Part shown: piece by piece, positions 8,746 to 17,297 of the stretch | How the letters are laid out: each line of letters opens with the position of its first letter | Numbering within the stretch: the stretch's first letter is position 1 | DNA from: Agromyces protaetiae | Lineage (GTDB): Bacteria > Actinomycetota > Actinomycetes > Actinomycetales > Microbacteriaceae | Direction: 5' to 3' | DNA length: 64,000 nucleotides | Assembly: GCF_030866785.1 (NCBI RefSeq) | Contig: NZ_CP133018.1 | Span: 868,001 to 932,000, forward strand | Notes under the pieces: generated by a model | Database searches by the model: none | Told to the model about the DNA's origin: nothing | The model's input: only the letters and a program-made list of their open reading frames with translations | Made by a program: the position numbers and the translations under genes

Positions 8746-9318
8746 TCAGCCGAGGTCGAGGCGCATGAGCACCCGCGGGAAGCCGTTGAGCACCGAGTCG
8801 GTGTCGGCGGCCTTCGTGAACCCGGCGCGCTCGAAGAGCCCGCGCGTGCCGACGTAGGCCATCGTGAGGTCGACCCGCTCGCCGCGATTGTCGACCGGGT
8901 AGCCCTCGATTGCGGGCGCGCCGTGCTCGCGCGCGAACTCGACCGCGCCGTGCAGCAGCTCGTGCGAGATGCCTTCGCCCCGGTGCCCGGGGCGTACACG
9001 GATGCACCAGACCGACCACACCTCGAGGTCGTCGACGTGCGGGATCTTGCGGTTCCGCGCGAAGCTCGTGTCGGCGCGCGGATGCACCGCGGCCCAGCCG
9101 ACGACCTCATCGCCGTCGTAGGCGAGGACGCCGGGCGGCGGGTCTTGGCGCACGAGCTGCTCGACGAACGCCCCGCGCTCGGGGCCCTGCAGTGCGCGGT
9201 TCTGCTTCGAGGGGACGCGGTAGCTGAGACACCAGCACACGTTCGCGTCGGGCCGCTTCGGGCCGACCATGGCCGAGACATCCGCAAACCGTGTCGCGGG
9301 CCGCACCTCGATTACCAT
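8746..9318 (-). CDS. GNAT-family N-acetyltransferase
   Basis: Acetyl-CoA-dependent acyltransferase of the GNAT superfamily (190 aa). The acetyl-CoA loop is visible as IRVRPGHRGEGISHELL (motif A) after a beta strand ending in VWSVWC; VGWAAVHPR precedes it and YVGTRGLFERAGF is the motif B region. The N-terminal NVCWCLSYR segment occurs in a subgroup of actinobacterial GNAT proteins. The start is ATG 9318, with AGGGTGAGG just upstream; the longer frame begins in a repeat-like intergenic stretch. Substrate unknown. Confidence 0.8.
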   Translation of the reverse strand: MVIEVRPATRFADVSAMVGPKRPDANVCWCLSYRVPSKQNRALQGPERGAFVEQLVRQDPPPGVLAYDGDEVVGWAAVHPRADTSFARNRKIPHVDDLEVWSVWCIRVRPGHRGEGISHELLHGAVEFAREHGAPAIEGYPVDNRGERVDLTMAYVGTRGLFERAGFTKAADTDSVLNGFPRVLMRLDLG

Positions 9319-9354
9319 GCCCTCACCCTGCCACCCACCACCCACAGACGTCCC

Positions 9355-9412
9355 GTGAGCGGTCGCGGATGGCGGGTTCCGAGGCGAGAGACTCGCCATC
9401 TGAGACCGTTCG
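9355..9412. repeat. REP-like palindromic element, copy 1
   Basis: About 58 bases with complementary GGATGGCGGGT and ACTCGCCATC arms, flanked by GAGCGGTCG and GACCGTTCG. It matches the reverse complement of 29442-29500 over most of its length, so it is a dispersed element and not local chance. Confidence 0.55.
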
Positions 9413-9429
9413 GGGCCGTGTGTGCTGCG

Positions 9430-10290
9430 TTACGCGAGGGTCCGTGCCCGCGCGAGCCCGTCGACGGGCGCCGTGAGCCGGCCTCGCACGAGGAACAGCG
9501 CGATGACCGCGAGGAGCAGGAATGCGAACGTCGAGAGCCCGCCGATCGCGACGAGGGGGTTGTGCGCGGCATTCGCGCCGTTCTGGTCGACGCCTCCGGT
9601 CGCGAGGATGACGGACGGGTCGTACAGCGCATGCAGCAGCATGGGCACGAGCAGGGAGCCGGTGACCCGCAGTGTGAGGTACATGCAGATGCCGAATCCG
9701 AAGGCGAACCCGATCGTGAGGAGCACGGTGTCGAGCGAGAACCCGGACAGCAGGTTCGCCGAGTGCAGGAGCGCGAACACCAGCGTCGAGAGCAGCATGA
9801 CCGCCCATTCGCCGTAGCCGCGCCTGCGCAGTAGGTCCACGACCAGTCCGCGGGTGAGCAGCTCCTCGCTGAATCCCACGAAGATGCCCGCCAGGAAGAC
9901 GACGGCGACCGTCGCGACCGTGTACGAGCCGTAGTCGGCACCCGCGAGCCGGAGCACGATCGCGGCGGCCACGAGTGCCGGCGCGATCCACATCCAGCCC
10001 CGGGCCTGCTGCGCCCGGCGGGAGAACAGCTCCCGGAGCCAGCCGAGCGACCAGGCGAACAGCAGCAGCAGGACGCCGCCGACGAACGGGGGCAGGGCGA
10101 GTGCGAAGAACACGCTCTCGGGCGTCGCCGCGAGGTCGTCGCGATCGATCAGGTCGCCCGCGAAGTGCCCGATGAGCGCGCCTGCGCCGAGATACAGTGC
10201 GAGGTACACGACCGCGGCGATGAGCGCCTTCCACCACCCGCCGCGGTTCCAGAAGCGCCGCCAGCCGTTCGTGGGTGCTGCATCGCTCAT
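9430..10290 (-). CDS. CPBP-family intramembrane glutamic protease
   Basis: Multi-pass membrane protein (286 aa) of the CPBP (CAAX protease/bacteriocin-processing, Abi) family. Eight or so helices are visible. The catalytic motifs are present: SEELLTRG (EExxxR), the HSANLL helix with a conserved His, and LLHALYD near the third motif. Members cleave membrane-bound substrates or act in bacteriocin immunity; no substrate is suggested here. Start is ambiguous: ATG 10290 has GGGGA 4 bases upstream, while ATG 10305 has AGGAG directly abutting it; the first is preferred. Confidence 0.85.
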   Translation of the reverse strand: MSDAAPTNGWRRFWNRGGWWKALIAAVVYLALYLGAGALIGHFAGDLIDRDDLAATPESVFFALALPPFVGGVLLLLFAWSLGWLRELFSRRAQQARGWMWIAPALVAAAIVLRLAGADYGSYTVATVAVVFLAGIFVGFSEELLTRGLVVDLLRRRGYGEWAVMLLSTLVFALLHSANLLSGFSLDTVLLTIGFAFGFGICMYLTLRVTGSLLVPMLLHALYDPSVILATGGVDQNGANAAHNPLVAIGGLSTFAFLLLAVIALFLVRGRLTAPVDGLARARTLA

Positions 10291-10400
10291 CGCGTCCCCG
10301 TTCATCTCCTGTCGCGGCCGAGTGGCGCGCATCGCGGTAAACGTACCCGAATCCGGAGCGTCATCCCCGCGCGGCGCTCGACCTTCGGCAGACTTCGCCT

Positions 10401-11255
10401 ATGAGCGACACGCACCCGCCGGCCGACGACGCGGCCGCTGGTCCGAGCGACGCCGGCCATGGGGCATCCGGAGCGGACGCTCCCGGCGTCACCCCCGCGG
10501 GCCGGCCGGCGCTCGCTGGCCAGCCGACGCTCGCGGACCGGCCGGGTCGTGCGGGCGATCCGGCGCCTGCGGCCGAAGCGGTCGGCGCCTTCGGTCCGCG
10601 AGACGTCCTCGCGCTCGTCGTCGAGTCGGTGGGGCTCGTCGCTCAACTGGTGCTGCTCGCGCTGGGCGGCTTCTTCATCTCCACGGAGGACGAGGATGCC
10701 GGGGTGCTGGCCCTCATCGGCTGGTGCCTCGTCGGCACGCTCTACGTGTTCGTCACCGTGGTCTGGATGAACATCGAGGTGCGCGGATCGGAATCGGGCA
10801 GCCGGCCGATCCGCTGGATCCTTCTGCACCCGCTTGCTCGCGTGCTGTCGACCACGGGTGCGTTCATCGCGAGCATCGTCGGGCTCTGGTGCGCGATCGA
10901 GCTCATCTTCAATCCCGACTGGCACGACGGCATCGACCTCTTCGCGGTGTGGGCGATGCTGCTCGCCTGGGCGCTCTTCCATTGGGGATTCGCGCGCATC
11001 TACTTCGCGCGGTTCTACAAGCGGGCGGATGCCCCGCCCCTCGAGTTTCCGAAGACGCCGTCACCGCAGCTGGGCGACTTCGTGTACTTCTCGTTCACGA
11101 ACGCGACGAACTTCTCGGTGTCCGACGTCATGGTCACCGACCGTCGGATGCGCTGGACCGTCATCTGGCACACGACGATCTCGTTCTTCTTCAACGCCCT
11201 CATCATCGTGCTCTCGATCAACACCATCACGAGCGGCGGCTTCGGCGGCGAGTGA
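10401..11255 (+). CDS. DUF1345 membrane protein
   Basis: 284 aa. An unstructured, Ala/Gly/Pro-rich cytoplasmic N terminus of about 65 residues is followed by four or five membrane helices. The C-terminal block GDFVYFSFTNATNFSVSDV, then RRMRWTVIWH and a last helix with FFFNALIIVLSIN, is the hallmark of DUF1345. Function is unknown; the family is a predicted inner-membrane protein found across bacteria. It is transcribed alone, divergently from the CPBP protease gene, with 110 bases between the starts. Confidence 0.8.
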   Translation: MSDTHPPADDAAAGPSDAGHGASGADAPGVTPAGRPALAGQPTLADRPGRAGDPAPAAEAVGAFGPRDVLALVVESVGLVAQLVLLALGGFFISTEDEDAGVLALIGWCLVGTLYVFVTVVWMNIEVRGSESGSRPIRWILLHPLARVLSTTGAFIASIVGLWCAIELIFNPDWHDGIDLFAVWAMLLAWALFHWGFARIYFARFYKRADAPPLEFPKTPSPQLGDFVYFSFTNATNFSVSDVMVTDRRMRWTVIWHTTISFFFNALIIVLSINTITSGGFGGE

Positions 11256-11299
11256 GCGCGTGCCCCGATCTGGCGCTGTCGGCGGGCACCGTGGCTCGG

Positions 11300-11305
11300 T
11301 AGGGT
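11300..11305 (+). promoter_or_regulatory. -10 element TAGGGT of a leaderless promoter
   Basis: TAGGGT ends exactly 6 bases before ATG 11312, so transcription should start at or next to the start codon. No ribosome site is seen upstream of this gene, which fits. Confidence 0.5.
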
Positions 11306-11311
11306 GCAGCC

Positions 11312-11602
11312 ATGACTGAGGGAAATGCCGGACGCGCGGTGCTGTCCGAGGAGGCGCGGGCGCAGGTGCTCAACGCCGAGGTTGCGCGCTACGCGCAGCA
11401 GGGCTGGACCGTGCAGGCCGTGAGCGCCGGGCAGGCGGTGGTCTCGAAGGTTCGGCGCATGGGCTGGTTCTGGAACACGATCGGTGTGCTCTTCACGGCC
11501 GGTCTGTGGCTGATCTACGTGATCTACCGGGCGCTGAATCGGAAGCGTGACACCGTGGTCATCACGGTGGACGCGTACGGCCAGGTGCGCCGGCAGGGGT
11601 GA
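11312..11602 (+). CDS. Small hypothetical protein with one or two membrane helices
   Basis: 96 aa, family not recognised. The N-terminal half is a soluble helix-strand module (VLNAEVARYAQQGWTVQAV, then a strand with QAVVSKVRR), followed by a hydrophobic stretch of about 22 residues (GWFWNTIGVLFTAGLWLIYV) and a basic tail ending in a strand. Similar small proteins with a QGW motif and a single helix are frequent in actinobacteria. It has its own leaderless-type promoter and precedes the cupin gene by 107 bases. Confidence 0.65.
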   Translation: MTEGNAGRAVLSEEARAQVLNAEVARYAQQGWTVQAVSAGQAVVSKVRRMGWFWNTIGVLFTAGLWLIYVIYRALNRKRDTVVITVDAYGQVRRQG

Positions 11603-11697
11603 GCTGCGCGGCCGACGCGGGCCGTGACCGTCGTCGCGGCGACCATCGACCGGCGTGACGTGGATGCAAGCCCTGGCGAGCGTTGCGCCGCTCGGGC

Positions 11698-11703
11698 TAG
11701 CTT
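11698..11703 (+). promoter_or_regulatory. -10 element TAGCTT of a leaderless promoter
   Basis: TAGCTT lies exactly 6 bases before the ATG at 11710; there is no Shine-Dalgarno sequence in front of that gene. Confidence 0.5.
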
Positions 11704-11709
11704 CGTGCC

Positions 11710-12183
11710 ATGAGCATCGACAACGGACCCCGGCCCAACGCGTTCGACATCGAGTCGGCGACCAAGGAGAACACCGATTACCGCGCCGTCGTCTGGAGCG
11801 GCAAGTACCTGCAGGTGACGCTCATGTCGATTCCGGTCGGTTCGTCGGTCGGGTTGGAGAAGCACCCCGAGACCGACCAGTTCCTGCGCATCGACGCGGG
11901 GCGCGGACGGGTCAAGATGGGGCCGGCGGAAGACGACCTCTCGTTCCAGGAGGATGTCTCGGACGGCTGGAGCATCCAGGTGCCCGCGGGCACCTGGCAT
12001 GACGTCGTGAACACCGGTGACGAGCCGTTGCAGCTCTACACGGTGTACGCGCCGGTGCATCACGCCGCCGGCATCGTGCAGGAGACGAAGGACGACGCCG
12101 ACCGCGATGAAGAGGCGGGCGTCGACGAGCCGCCGGCATGGAGCGTCGAGCCCGAGCAGGGTGAGCCCGATCAGCACGCCTGA
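11710..12183 (+). CDS. Cupin-domain protein
   Basis: 157 aa single-domain cupin. The two cupin motifs are recognisable: G-X5-H-like VGSSVGLEKHPETDQFLRI and the second motif PAGTWHDVVNTGDEPLQLYTV, which give two His and one Glu as metal-ligand candidates. The C-terminal 35 residues are acidic and probably disordered (DADRDEEAG and onward). Related proteins are annotated as cupins of unknown substrate or mannose-6-phosphate-isomerase-like. It is monocistronic. Confidence 0.8.
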   Translation: MSIDNGPRPNAFDIESATKENTDYRAVVWSGKYLQVTLMSIPVGSSVGLEKHPETDQFLRIDAGRGRVKMGPAEDDLSFQEDVSDGWSIQVPAGTWHDVVNTGDEPLQLYTVYAPVHHAAGIVQETKDDADRDEEAGVDEPPAWSVEPEQGEPDQHA

Positions 12184-12352
12184 GCTGAGCACCGGCGCGC
12201 TGGGAGTCGACATCCGCCTCGGGGATGTGGATGGCGCGGCGGTGCCGTGGAAACGGAGCCGAATTCGCACTTGAGGCGGGCTCGGGTTCTCCGCTACCGT
12301 GAGCGCACCACTGCCGCACCATACGCATCGTCGATTCTCGAGAGGATCCGCC

Positions 12353-13201
12353 ATGTCAGATGAGAGCGCTCTCAATCCGGCCGTCGCGCCAGACACCATC
12401 GTGCTTGTGCACGGGCTCTGGATGACCCCGCGAAGCTGGGGCAATTGGAAGCAGTACTACGAGGCCAAAGGCTTCACCGTGGTCACGCCCGGGTACCCGG
12501 GCTTCGAGATCGAGGTCGAGGCGCTGCGCGAGCAGCCCGAGATCATCGCGAACCTCACGGTGCCGGAGACGGTCGACCACCTCGCGGCCGTGATCGAGGC
12601 GCTGCCGCGCCCGCCGATCATCATGGGTCACTCGTTCGGCGGCACGCTCACGCAGCTCCTGCTGGCCCGCGGGCTGGGTGCCTCGGCGGTCGTGATCGAC
12701 TCGGCGCCGACCGAGGGGGTCCGGGTGAGCCCGCTCTCGCAGGTGAAATCGTTGTTCCCGGCGCAGAAGAACCCGGCGAATCGGCACCGCGCGGTCGGGT
12801 TCACGCCGGAGGAGTTCCACTACGCGTTCGCGAACACGCTCACGCGCGAGGAGTCTGACGCGGTGTGGCGCGAGTTCGCGATCCCGGCGCCGGGCAACTG
12901 GGTGTGGGAGTACGGTCTCTTCGCCAACCTCAAGCCGGGACCGCAGGAGACCTGGGTCGACTATGCGAAGGACCGCGCCCCGCTGCTCTTCATCGCGGGC
13001 GGCGAGGACCACATCATGCCGCCGAGCGTGAACCGCTCGAACGCGAAGCACTGGGAGAAGTCGCCTGCGCTCACGGAGTATCACGAGTTCCCGGGTCGTT
13101 CGCACTGGACCTGCGCTGAACCGGGCTGGGAGGCCGTCGCCGACTACGCGCTCGACTGGGCGCTCGCGCACGCGCGCCCGGCGGTGAGCACCCACCCCTG
13201 A
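12353..13201 (+). CDS. Alpha/beta hydrolase
   Basis: 282 aa alpha/beta-hydrolase fold protein. The oxyanion strand is VLVHGLWMTPRSW, the nucleophile elbow GHSFGG puts the catalytic Ser near residue 102, the acid is likely in GGEDHIM, and the His is in GRSHWTC close to the C terminus. This arrangement resembles serine hydrolases/lipases rather than epoxide hydrolases. ATG 12353 has GAGAGGA 5 bases upstream; the frame extends further upstream but without a ribosome site. Substrate unknown. Confidence 0.85.
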   Translation: MSDESALNPAVAPDTIVLVHGLWMTPRSWGNWKQYYEAKGFTVVTPGYPGFEIEVEALREQPEIIANLTVPETVDHLAAVIEALPRPPIIMGHSFGGTLTQLLLARGLGASAVVIDSAPTEGVRVSPLSQVKSLFPAQKNPANRHRAVGFTPEEFHYAFANTLTREESDAVWREFAIPAPGNWVWEYGLFANLKPGPQETWVDYAKDRAPLLFIAGGEDHIMPPSVNRSNAKHWEKSPALTEYHEFPGRSHWTCAEPGWEAVADYALDWALAHARPAVSTHP

Positions 13202-13217
13202 CGCGCAGAACGAACGC

Positions 13218-13430
13218 ATGGGCACGAGCCACATCCCCGAGCAGATCGGCGACCTCCCGCCGATCGGGCGCCCGGCGAACAGCGCGCTGCTCGAAGCGGG
13301 CATCTCGACGCTCGGCGAGGTCGCGGGCCTCGGTCGCCGCCGGCTCCTCGCCATGCACGGCGTCGGCCCCAAGGCCGTGAGGATCCTCGCCGCGGCGATC
13401 GAGGAACACGGGTTGACCCTGGCGCCCTGA
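13218..13430 (+). CDS. Small helix-hairpin-helix protein
   Basis: 70 aa, almost entirely one helix-hairpin-helix unit: GRPANSALLEAGISTLGEVAGL followed by LLAMHGVGPKAVRILAAAIEE. The GVGPKA hairpin is the DNA-backbone-contact type found in the RNA polymerase alpha C-terminal domain and in DNA repair proteins. Stand-alone proteins like this are common in actinobacteria and are often annotated as alpha-CTD-like; no enzymatic domain is present. It begins 16 bases after the hydrolase gene and probably shares its transcript. Confidence 0.7.
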   Translation: MGTSHIPEQIGDLPPIGRPANSALLEAGISTLGEVAGLGRRRLLAMHGVGPKAVRILAAAIEEHGLTLAP

Positions 13431-13451
13431 TCGCGAGGGACGCCGCGCGGA

Positions 13452-14393
13452 CTACTCCACGCCCGCCCAGCGCAGCACGCGCAGTGCACGCAGCGTGTTC
13501 CACGGGCTGGGCTCGCCGGGCGGCGCGTCGATCTCGTAGGCGCGACGCCCGGGCCAGCGCTCGCCGGCGGGCCAGCGGCCGTCGTCACCGCGCTGCGCGA
13601 GCAGCACGTCGATCGCCTGGGCGACCCGCGGGTCACCCTCCGGCCGCGCCACGCGAAGGTAGTCGAGCGCGCGGAGCGCGTCGTAGAACCAGTACGTCGG
13701 GAACGAGAAGTTCAGGTACTTCTCGTCCACGATCTCGCCGGTCGACTTGCGGAGGAACAGGGATCGCTCGAGCAGATACTCCTCGCCCGACCGCCGTGCC
13801 TCGGCGATCGCCGCGCCCACGGCGCCGCCGACACCCGTCGCCCGCTCATACGCCAGCAGCCCTTCGAGCACGCACAGGGTCGGGTGGAAGGAACTGCGCG
13901 CGGACTCCTCGGGCGGGTCGCAGTTCCACCCGCCGTCGGCGCGGCGCTGCTCGAGCAGCAGGCCCACGATGCGATCGGTGCCCTCGCCGACCACTCCGAA
14001 GTACGACGCCGTGGCGAGCACGCCGCCGTTCACGCACTCCTCGACCTCGCCGTGGAAGAACGGCAGGTCGTCCACCTCATCCCACACGACCCCGCGCCGG
14101 ACGCGATCGATCGCCTCGACCACGTGCGGAGCTCGCGGATCGACGCCGAGCCCGCGCAGGATCTGGAGTGACCACATGACGCTGTCGCGCTCGCGATGCG
14201 AGCCGTAGACCGTGCCGCCCCAATACCCGTCGCGGGTCTGCGCGGCCAGGATGCGCGCACCCCAGCCCTCGTTCGCCACGCGGGCCCGTTCGACCGCGAC
14301 CGGCTCCGCCGGCTCGTCGAGCAGATCGCGGCGCACCTGCCACCGCACCGCGGGATCCTGGTCGAGCAGCCATGCGATGACGTCGGTGTCCAT
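13452..14393 (-). CDS. Terpene-cyclase/prenyltransferase-fold protein
   Basis: About 313 aa, made of alpha-alpha barrel repeats of the squalene-cyclase/prenyltransferase kind: repeated G-x-W units such as TRDGYWGG, RRADGGWNCDP and GDDGRWPAGERW. The DxDD-type catalytic motif of true cyclases is not seen, so a non-catalytic or different role is likely. The start is uncertain: ATG 14393 or 14402, neither with a ribosome site. The open frame continues far upstream to 15596, but that part is antisense to a sigma factor gene and is not counted. Confidence 0.65.
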   Translation of the reverse strand: MDTDVIAWLLDQDPAVRWQVRRDLLDEPAEPVAVERARVANEGWGARILAAQTRDGYWGGTVYGSHRERDSVMWSLQILRGLGVDPRAPHVVEAIDRVRRGVVWDEVDDLPFFHGEVEECVNGGVLATASYFGVVGEGTDRIVGLLLEQRRADGGWNCDPPEESARSSFHPTLCVLEGLLAYERATGVGGAVGAAIAEARRSGEEYLLERSLFLRKSTGEIVDEKYLNFSFPTYWFYDALRALDYLRVARPEGDPRVAQAIDVLLAQRGDDGRWPAGERWPGRRAYEIDAPPGEPSPWNTLRALRVLRWAGVE

Positions 14394-14549
14394 GCCCGAC
14401 ATCGTGACGGATGCCACCCACATCGGCAATCGATCGAGCGCGTGCCCGCGCCGCTCCGCCAGGATGCGCTCTTCCGCGCCTGTCCGCTCCGGCCGTACAG
14501 TTGGCCCCAGCATGCGCCCCCAGCACGCGCAACGGAGGATCGTCCGCTC

Positions 14550-15452
14550 ATGCCCGATCATCACGCACCCACGCGAGCGCAGCATGACGAGGCCGCTGCG
14601 GTCTTCGCCGGGGTGCGGCCACGACTGTTCGGCATCGCCTACCGCATGCTGGGCAGCGTCGCCGACGCGGAGGACATCGTGCAGGACACCTGGCTCCGTT
14701 GGCACCAGTACGATCGCGCGCAGGTGCACGACCCGGCGGCGTTCCTCGCGACCACGACCACCCGGCTCGCGATCAACGAGCTGAAGTCGGCGCGGGTCAG
14801 GCACGAGGCCTACGTCGGCCCGTGGCTGCCCGAGCCCGTCGACACCGGGGCCAATCCCGAGCTCAAAGCCGAACGCGCCGAGTTGCTGCACCTCGCGACG
14901 CTCCTGCTCATGGAACGTCTCACCCCGATGGAGCGTGCGGCGTTCGTGCTGCGCGAGGCCTTCGACTACGGCTACGACCAGATCGCCCGGATCCTCCGCG
15001 CGACCGAGGAGAGCGCACGGCAGCTCGTGAGCCGTGCACGCAAGCACCTCGCCGCCGAGCGACGGACGCCGGTCGAGGCATCCGATCATCGCGAGCTGCT
15101 CGCCGCGTTCCTCGACGCGGCGCAGTCCGGCGATCTCACGCGGCTCGAGTCGATCCTGAGCGCCGACGTCGTGAGCACGTCCGACGGCGGCGGGCTCGCG
15201 GCACGCGCCGCCCGGGTCCCGATGGTCGGCCGGGAGCGGGTCGCGAAGTTCGTGACCGCCTTCTCGAGCTGGTTCTGGGAGGGCGTCGACGTGCGCTGGA
15301 TCGAGGCGAACGACCAGCCCGCCGTGCTCCTCACGGGCTCGGCCGGCCCGGTCGCGATGCTCGCGATCGAGCCGTCGCCCGCCGGCATCGACCGCCTCTA
15401 CTGGGTCCTCAACCCGGCGAAGCTCGGCGGGGTGCTGCCGTCGGCCGACTGA
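14550..15452 (+). CDS. ECF41-family (SigJ-type) RNA polymerase sigma factor
   Basis: 300 aa. Region 2 (RPRLFGIAYRMLGSVADAEDIVQDTWLRW) and region 4 (LTPMERAAFVLREAFDYGYDQIARIL) are clear. They are followed by a SnoaL/NTF2-like C-terminal domain of about 110 residues with the SDGGG motif and a terminal LYWVLNPAKL, the layout of ECF41 sigma factors, which lack a normal anti-sigma factor and are controlled by their own C terminus. ATG 14550 has ACGGAGG upstream. It ends convergently inside the epoxide-hydrolase-like gene (44-base overlap). No signature promoter was found directly upstream. Confidence 0.88.
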   Translation: MPDHHAPTRAQHDEAAAVFAGVRPRLFGIAYRMLGSVADAEDIVQDTWLRWHQYDRAQVHDPAAFLATTTTRLAINELKSARVRHEAYVGPWLPEPVDTGANPELKAERAELLHLATLLLMERLTPMERAAFVLREAFDYGYDQIARILRATEESARQLVSRARKHLAAERRTPVEASDHRELLAAFLDAAQSGDLTRLESILSADVVSTSDGGGLAARAARVPMVGRERVAKFVTAFSSWFWEGVDVRWIEANDQPAVLLTGSAGPVAMLAIEPSPAGIDRLYWVLNPAKLGGVLPSAD

Positions 15453-16404
15453 CCGCGGGCAGCTCGGCCAGCTGCGCGACCTCGAGCACCGCGTCCGCGA
15501 ACGCCTCGGGCGCCTCCTGCGGCAGGTTGTGCCCGGCGCCCGGCACGTGCCGGTGCACTCGAGGGCCGGTGAAGTGCTCGGCCTGGGCCGAGGCATCCGT
15601 CGCCGGGAAGTTGCCGTCCGCGAGGCCGTCGAGCGTCACCGCCGGCACCGTGATCGGCGGCAGTGCGGCGAGTGCGCCCTCGAGCCGCCGGTAGGCGGGT
15701 GCTCCGTCGGCGTGGTCGAGCCGGTGCCGGTACGAGTGGATCACGACCTCGACGTAGTCGGGATTGCGGAACGCCTCGGCGGCGCGGTCGAGGGTCGCAT
15801 CGTCGAACGCCCACGCCGGCGAGTTGCGGCGCCAGATCACCTCGGCGACACCGCGCGGATCGGCGGTGAGCCCGAGCCGCCCGCGCTCGGTGAGGAAGTA
15901 GAAGAAGTACCAGAACCCGGCCTCCAGCACGGGTCTGAGCGGCGCCAGCGAGGCCCGGATGTCCTGGACGAGGTATCCGTTCACCGACACGATCCCCGCG
16001 ACCCGTTCAGGCCGGAGCGCCGCGGCCACGCACGCGGCGCGGCCACCCCAGTCGTAGCCGGCGAGCGCCGCGCGCTCGATGCCGAGCGCATCCATGAGGT
16101 CGATGACGTCCTGACCGAGCGCCGCCTGCTGGCCGCTGCGCGGCGTCGCCCGCTCGCGGAACCGGGTCGGCCCGTGGCCGCGCAGGTAGGGCACGATCAC
16201 GCGTCGACCTGCTTCGGCGAGCCGGGGCGCGACGTCGACGTAGCTGTGGATGTCGTACGGGAACCCGTGCAGCAGGAGCACCGGCGGCCCGTCGGCCGGG
16301 CCATGCTCGACGTACGCGACGTACGCGACGTCGAGCACGCCCGCGGCCACGCGGCGGATCGGGCCCATCCGCGGCAGCGCGGCGCTCCCCGGTGCCGGAT
16401 TCAT
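15409..16404 (-). CDS. Epoxide-hydrolase-like alpha/beta hydrolase
   Basis: 331 aa alpha/beta hydrolase. The oxyanion motif is LLHGFPYDIH, and the nucleophile elbow is GYDWGG, with Asp instead of Ser as in epoxide hydrolases and haloalkane dehalogenases; the catalytic His is in GAGHNLPQE. A cap domain lies between. ATG 16404 overlaps the stop of the upstream oxidoreductase gene (ATGA), so translation is coupled and the longer frame is rejected. It is the last gene of a three-gene minus-strand operon with two NmrA-like proteins headed by an ECF41-type promoter. Confidence 0.85.
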   Translation of the reverse strand: MNPAPGSAALPRMGPIRRVAAGVLDVAYVAYVEHGPADGPPVLLLHGFPYDIHSYVDVAPRLAEAGRRVIVPYLRGHGPTRFRERATPRSGQQAALGQDVIDLMDALGIERAALAGYDWGGRAACVAAALRPERVAGIVSVNGYLVQDIRASLAPLRPVLEAGFWYFFYFLTERGRLGLTADPRGVAEVIWRRNSPAWAFDDATLDRAAEAFRNPDYVEVVIHSYRHRLDHADGAPAYRRLEGALAALPPITVPAVTLDGLADGNFPATDASAQAEHFTGPRVHRHVPGAGHNLPQEAPEAFADAVLEVAQLAELPAVSRPTAAPRRASPG

Positions 16405-17285
16405 GGGGCGGGTTCCACGGCGACGGATGCCTCGTCGGCGGCGCCGGCCGGCCGGCGCCACGCAGCCGGTTCGCGAATCGCCGCATCGTGTGCCCGCGCT
16501 TCGGGCGCGATCGGCGTGCCCGCCTCGCCCGGGTCGCCGCCGGCCGCGAGCCAGTCGGCGAAGTGCGTCGGCGCGAGGGTCGCGTCGAGGCCGGGCAGCA
16601 GCTCGTCCTCGGCCAGCTGCGTGCCGAAGTACTGCGCGAGCGGGTCAGCCTCCACCTGGCGGGGGTCGTGCAGGATGCGCAGGCCCTGCCGCACGACCTC
16701 CTCGATCCGGAACCGGTCGGGGCCCGCGAACTCGATCATGCCGTTCGCGGGTGCACCCGCGACGACACCGGCTACCGCGTCGGCGATGTCATCGGCCGCG
16801 ATCGGCTGGATGAACGCGTTCGAGACCCGCACGCGGTGCTGGATCGACGCCGAGTCCGCGATGCTCTGGATGAACTCGAAGAACTGCGTGGAATGCACGA
16901 TCGTGTACGGGCGGCCCGAGCTGCGGATCAGCCGTTCCTGCGCGGCCTTCGCGGCGAAGTACCCGCCCTCGGTGCGCGAGAGCCGATCGGTGCCCACGAT
17001 CGACAGCGCGATGTGGTGTCGCACGCCGGCGGCCGCGCCGTAGGTCAGCAGGTTGAGGGTCGATGCGTAGAAGAACTCGTTCGCGCCCGCCTCGTCGAGG
17101 TATCCCGAGTTCGACACGTCGATGAGGGCGTCCGCGCCCGCGAGCGCCGACGCGAGACCGTGGCCCGTGTACGAGTCCACCCCGGTCGCTCGCGACGCGG
17201 TGACCACGTCGTGCCCGAAGGCGGTGAGCCGGGAGACGAGGCGGCCGCCGATGAGGCCGGTGCCGCCGATGACTGCGACGCGCAT
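16401..17285 (-). CDS. NmrA-like NAD(P)-binding oxidoreductase/epimerase
   Basis: 294 aa atypical short-chain dehydrogenase. The N-terminal Rossmann motif is VIGGTGLIGGRLV; further family marks are the DALIDVSN strand, RHHIALSIVGTDRL, and YFAAKAAQERLI followed by YTIVHSTQFFEF. The usual SDR Tyr-Lys pair is loosely replaced, as in NmrA/AzoB-like members that may sense or reduce rather than act as classical dehydrogenases. A C-terminal tail of about 45 residues beyond the paralogue is Ala/Pro-rich. It is 12 bases downstream of its paralogue and coupled to the hydrolase gene. Confidence 0.85.
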   Translation of the reverse strand: MRVAVIGGTGLIGGRLVSRLTAFGHDVVTASRATGVDSYTGHGLASALAGADALIDVSNSGYLDEAGANEFFYASTLNLLTYGAAAGVRHHIALSIVGTDRLSRTEGGYFAAKAAQERLIRSSGRPYTIVHSTQFFEFIQSIADSASIQHRVRVSNAFIQPIAADDIADAVAGVVAGAPANGMIEFAGPDRFRIEEVVRQGLRILHDPRQVEADPLAQYFGTQLAEDELLPGLDATLAPTHFADWLAAGGDPGEAGTPIAPEARAHDAAIREPAAWRRPAGAADEASVAVEPAP

Positions 17286-17297
17286 GATGCGACCGCC

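Noticed and set aside
14394..15596. Extension of the terpene-cyclase-like frame to a 714-residue protein
   Set aside because: The added part is antisense to a clear ECF41 sigma factor gene and has the repetitive Arg/Pro-rich look of a shadow frame in high-GC DNA.
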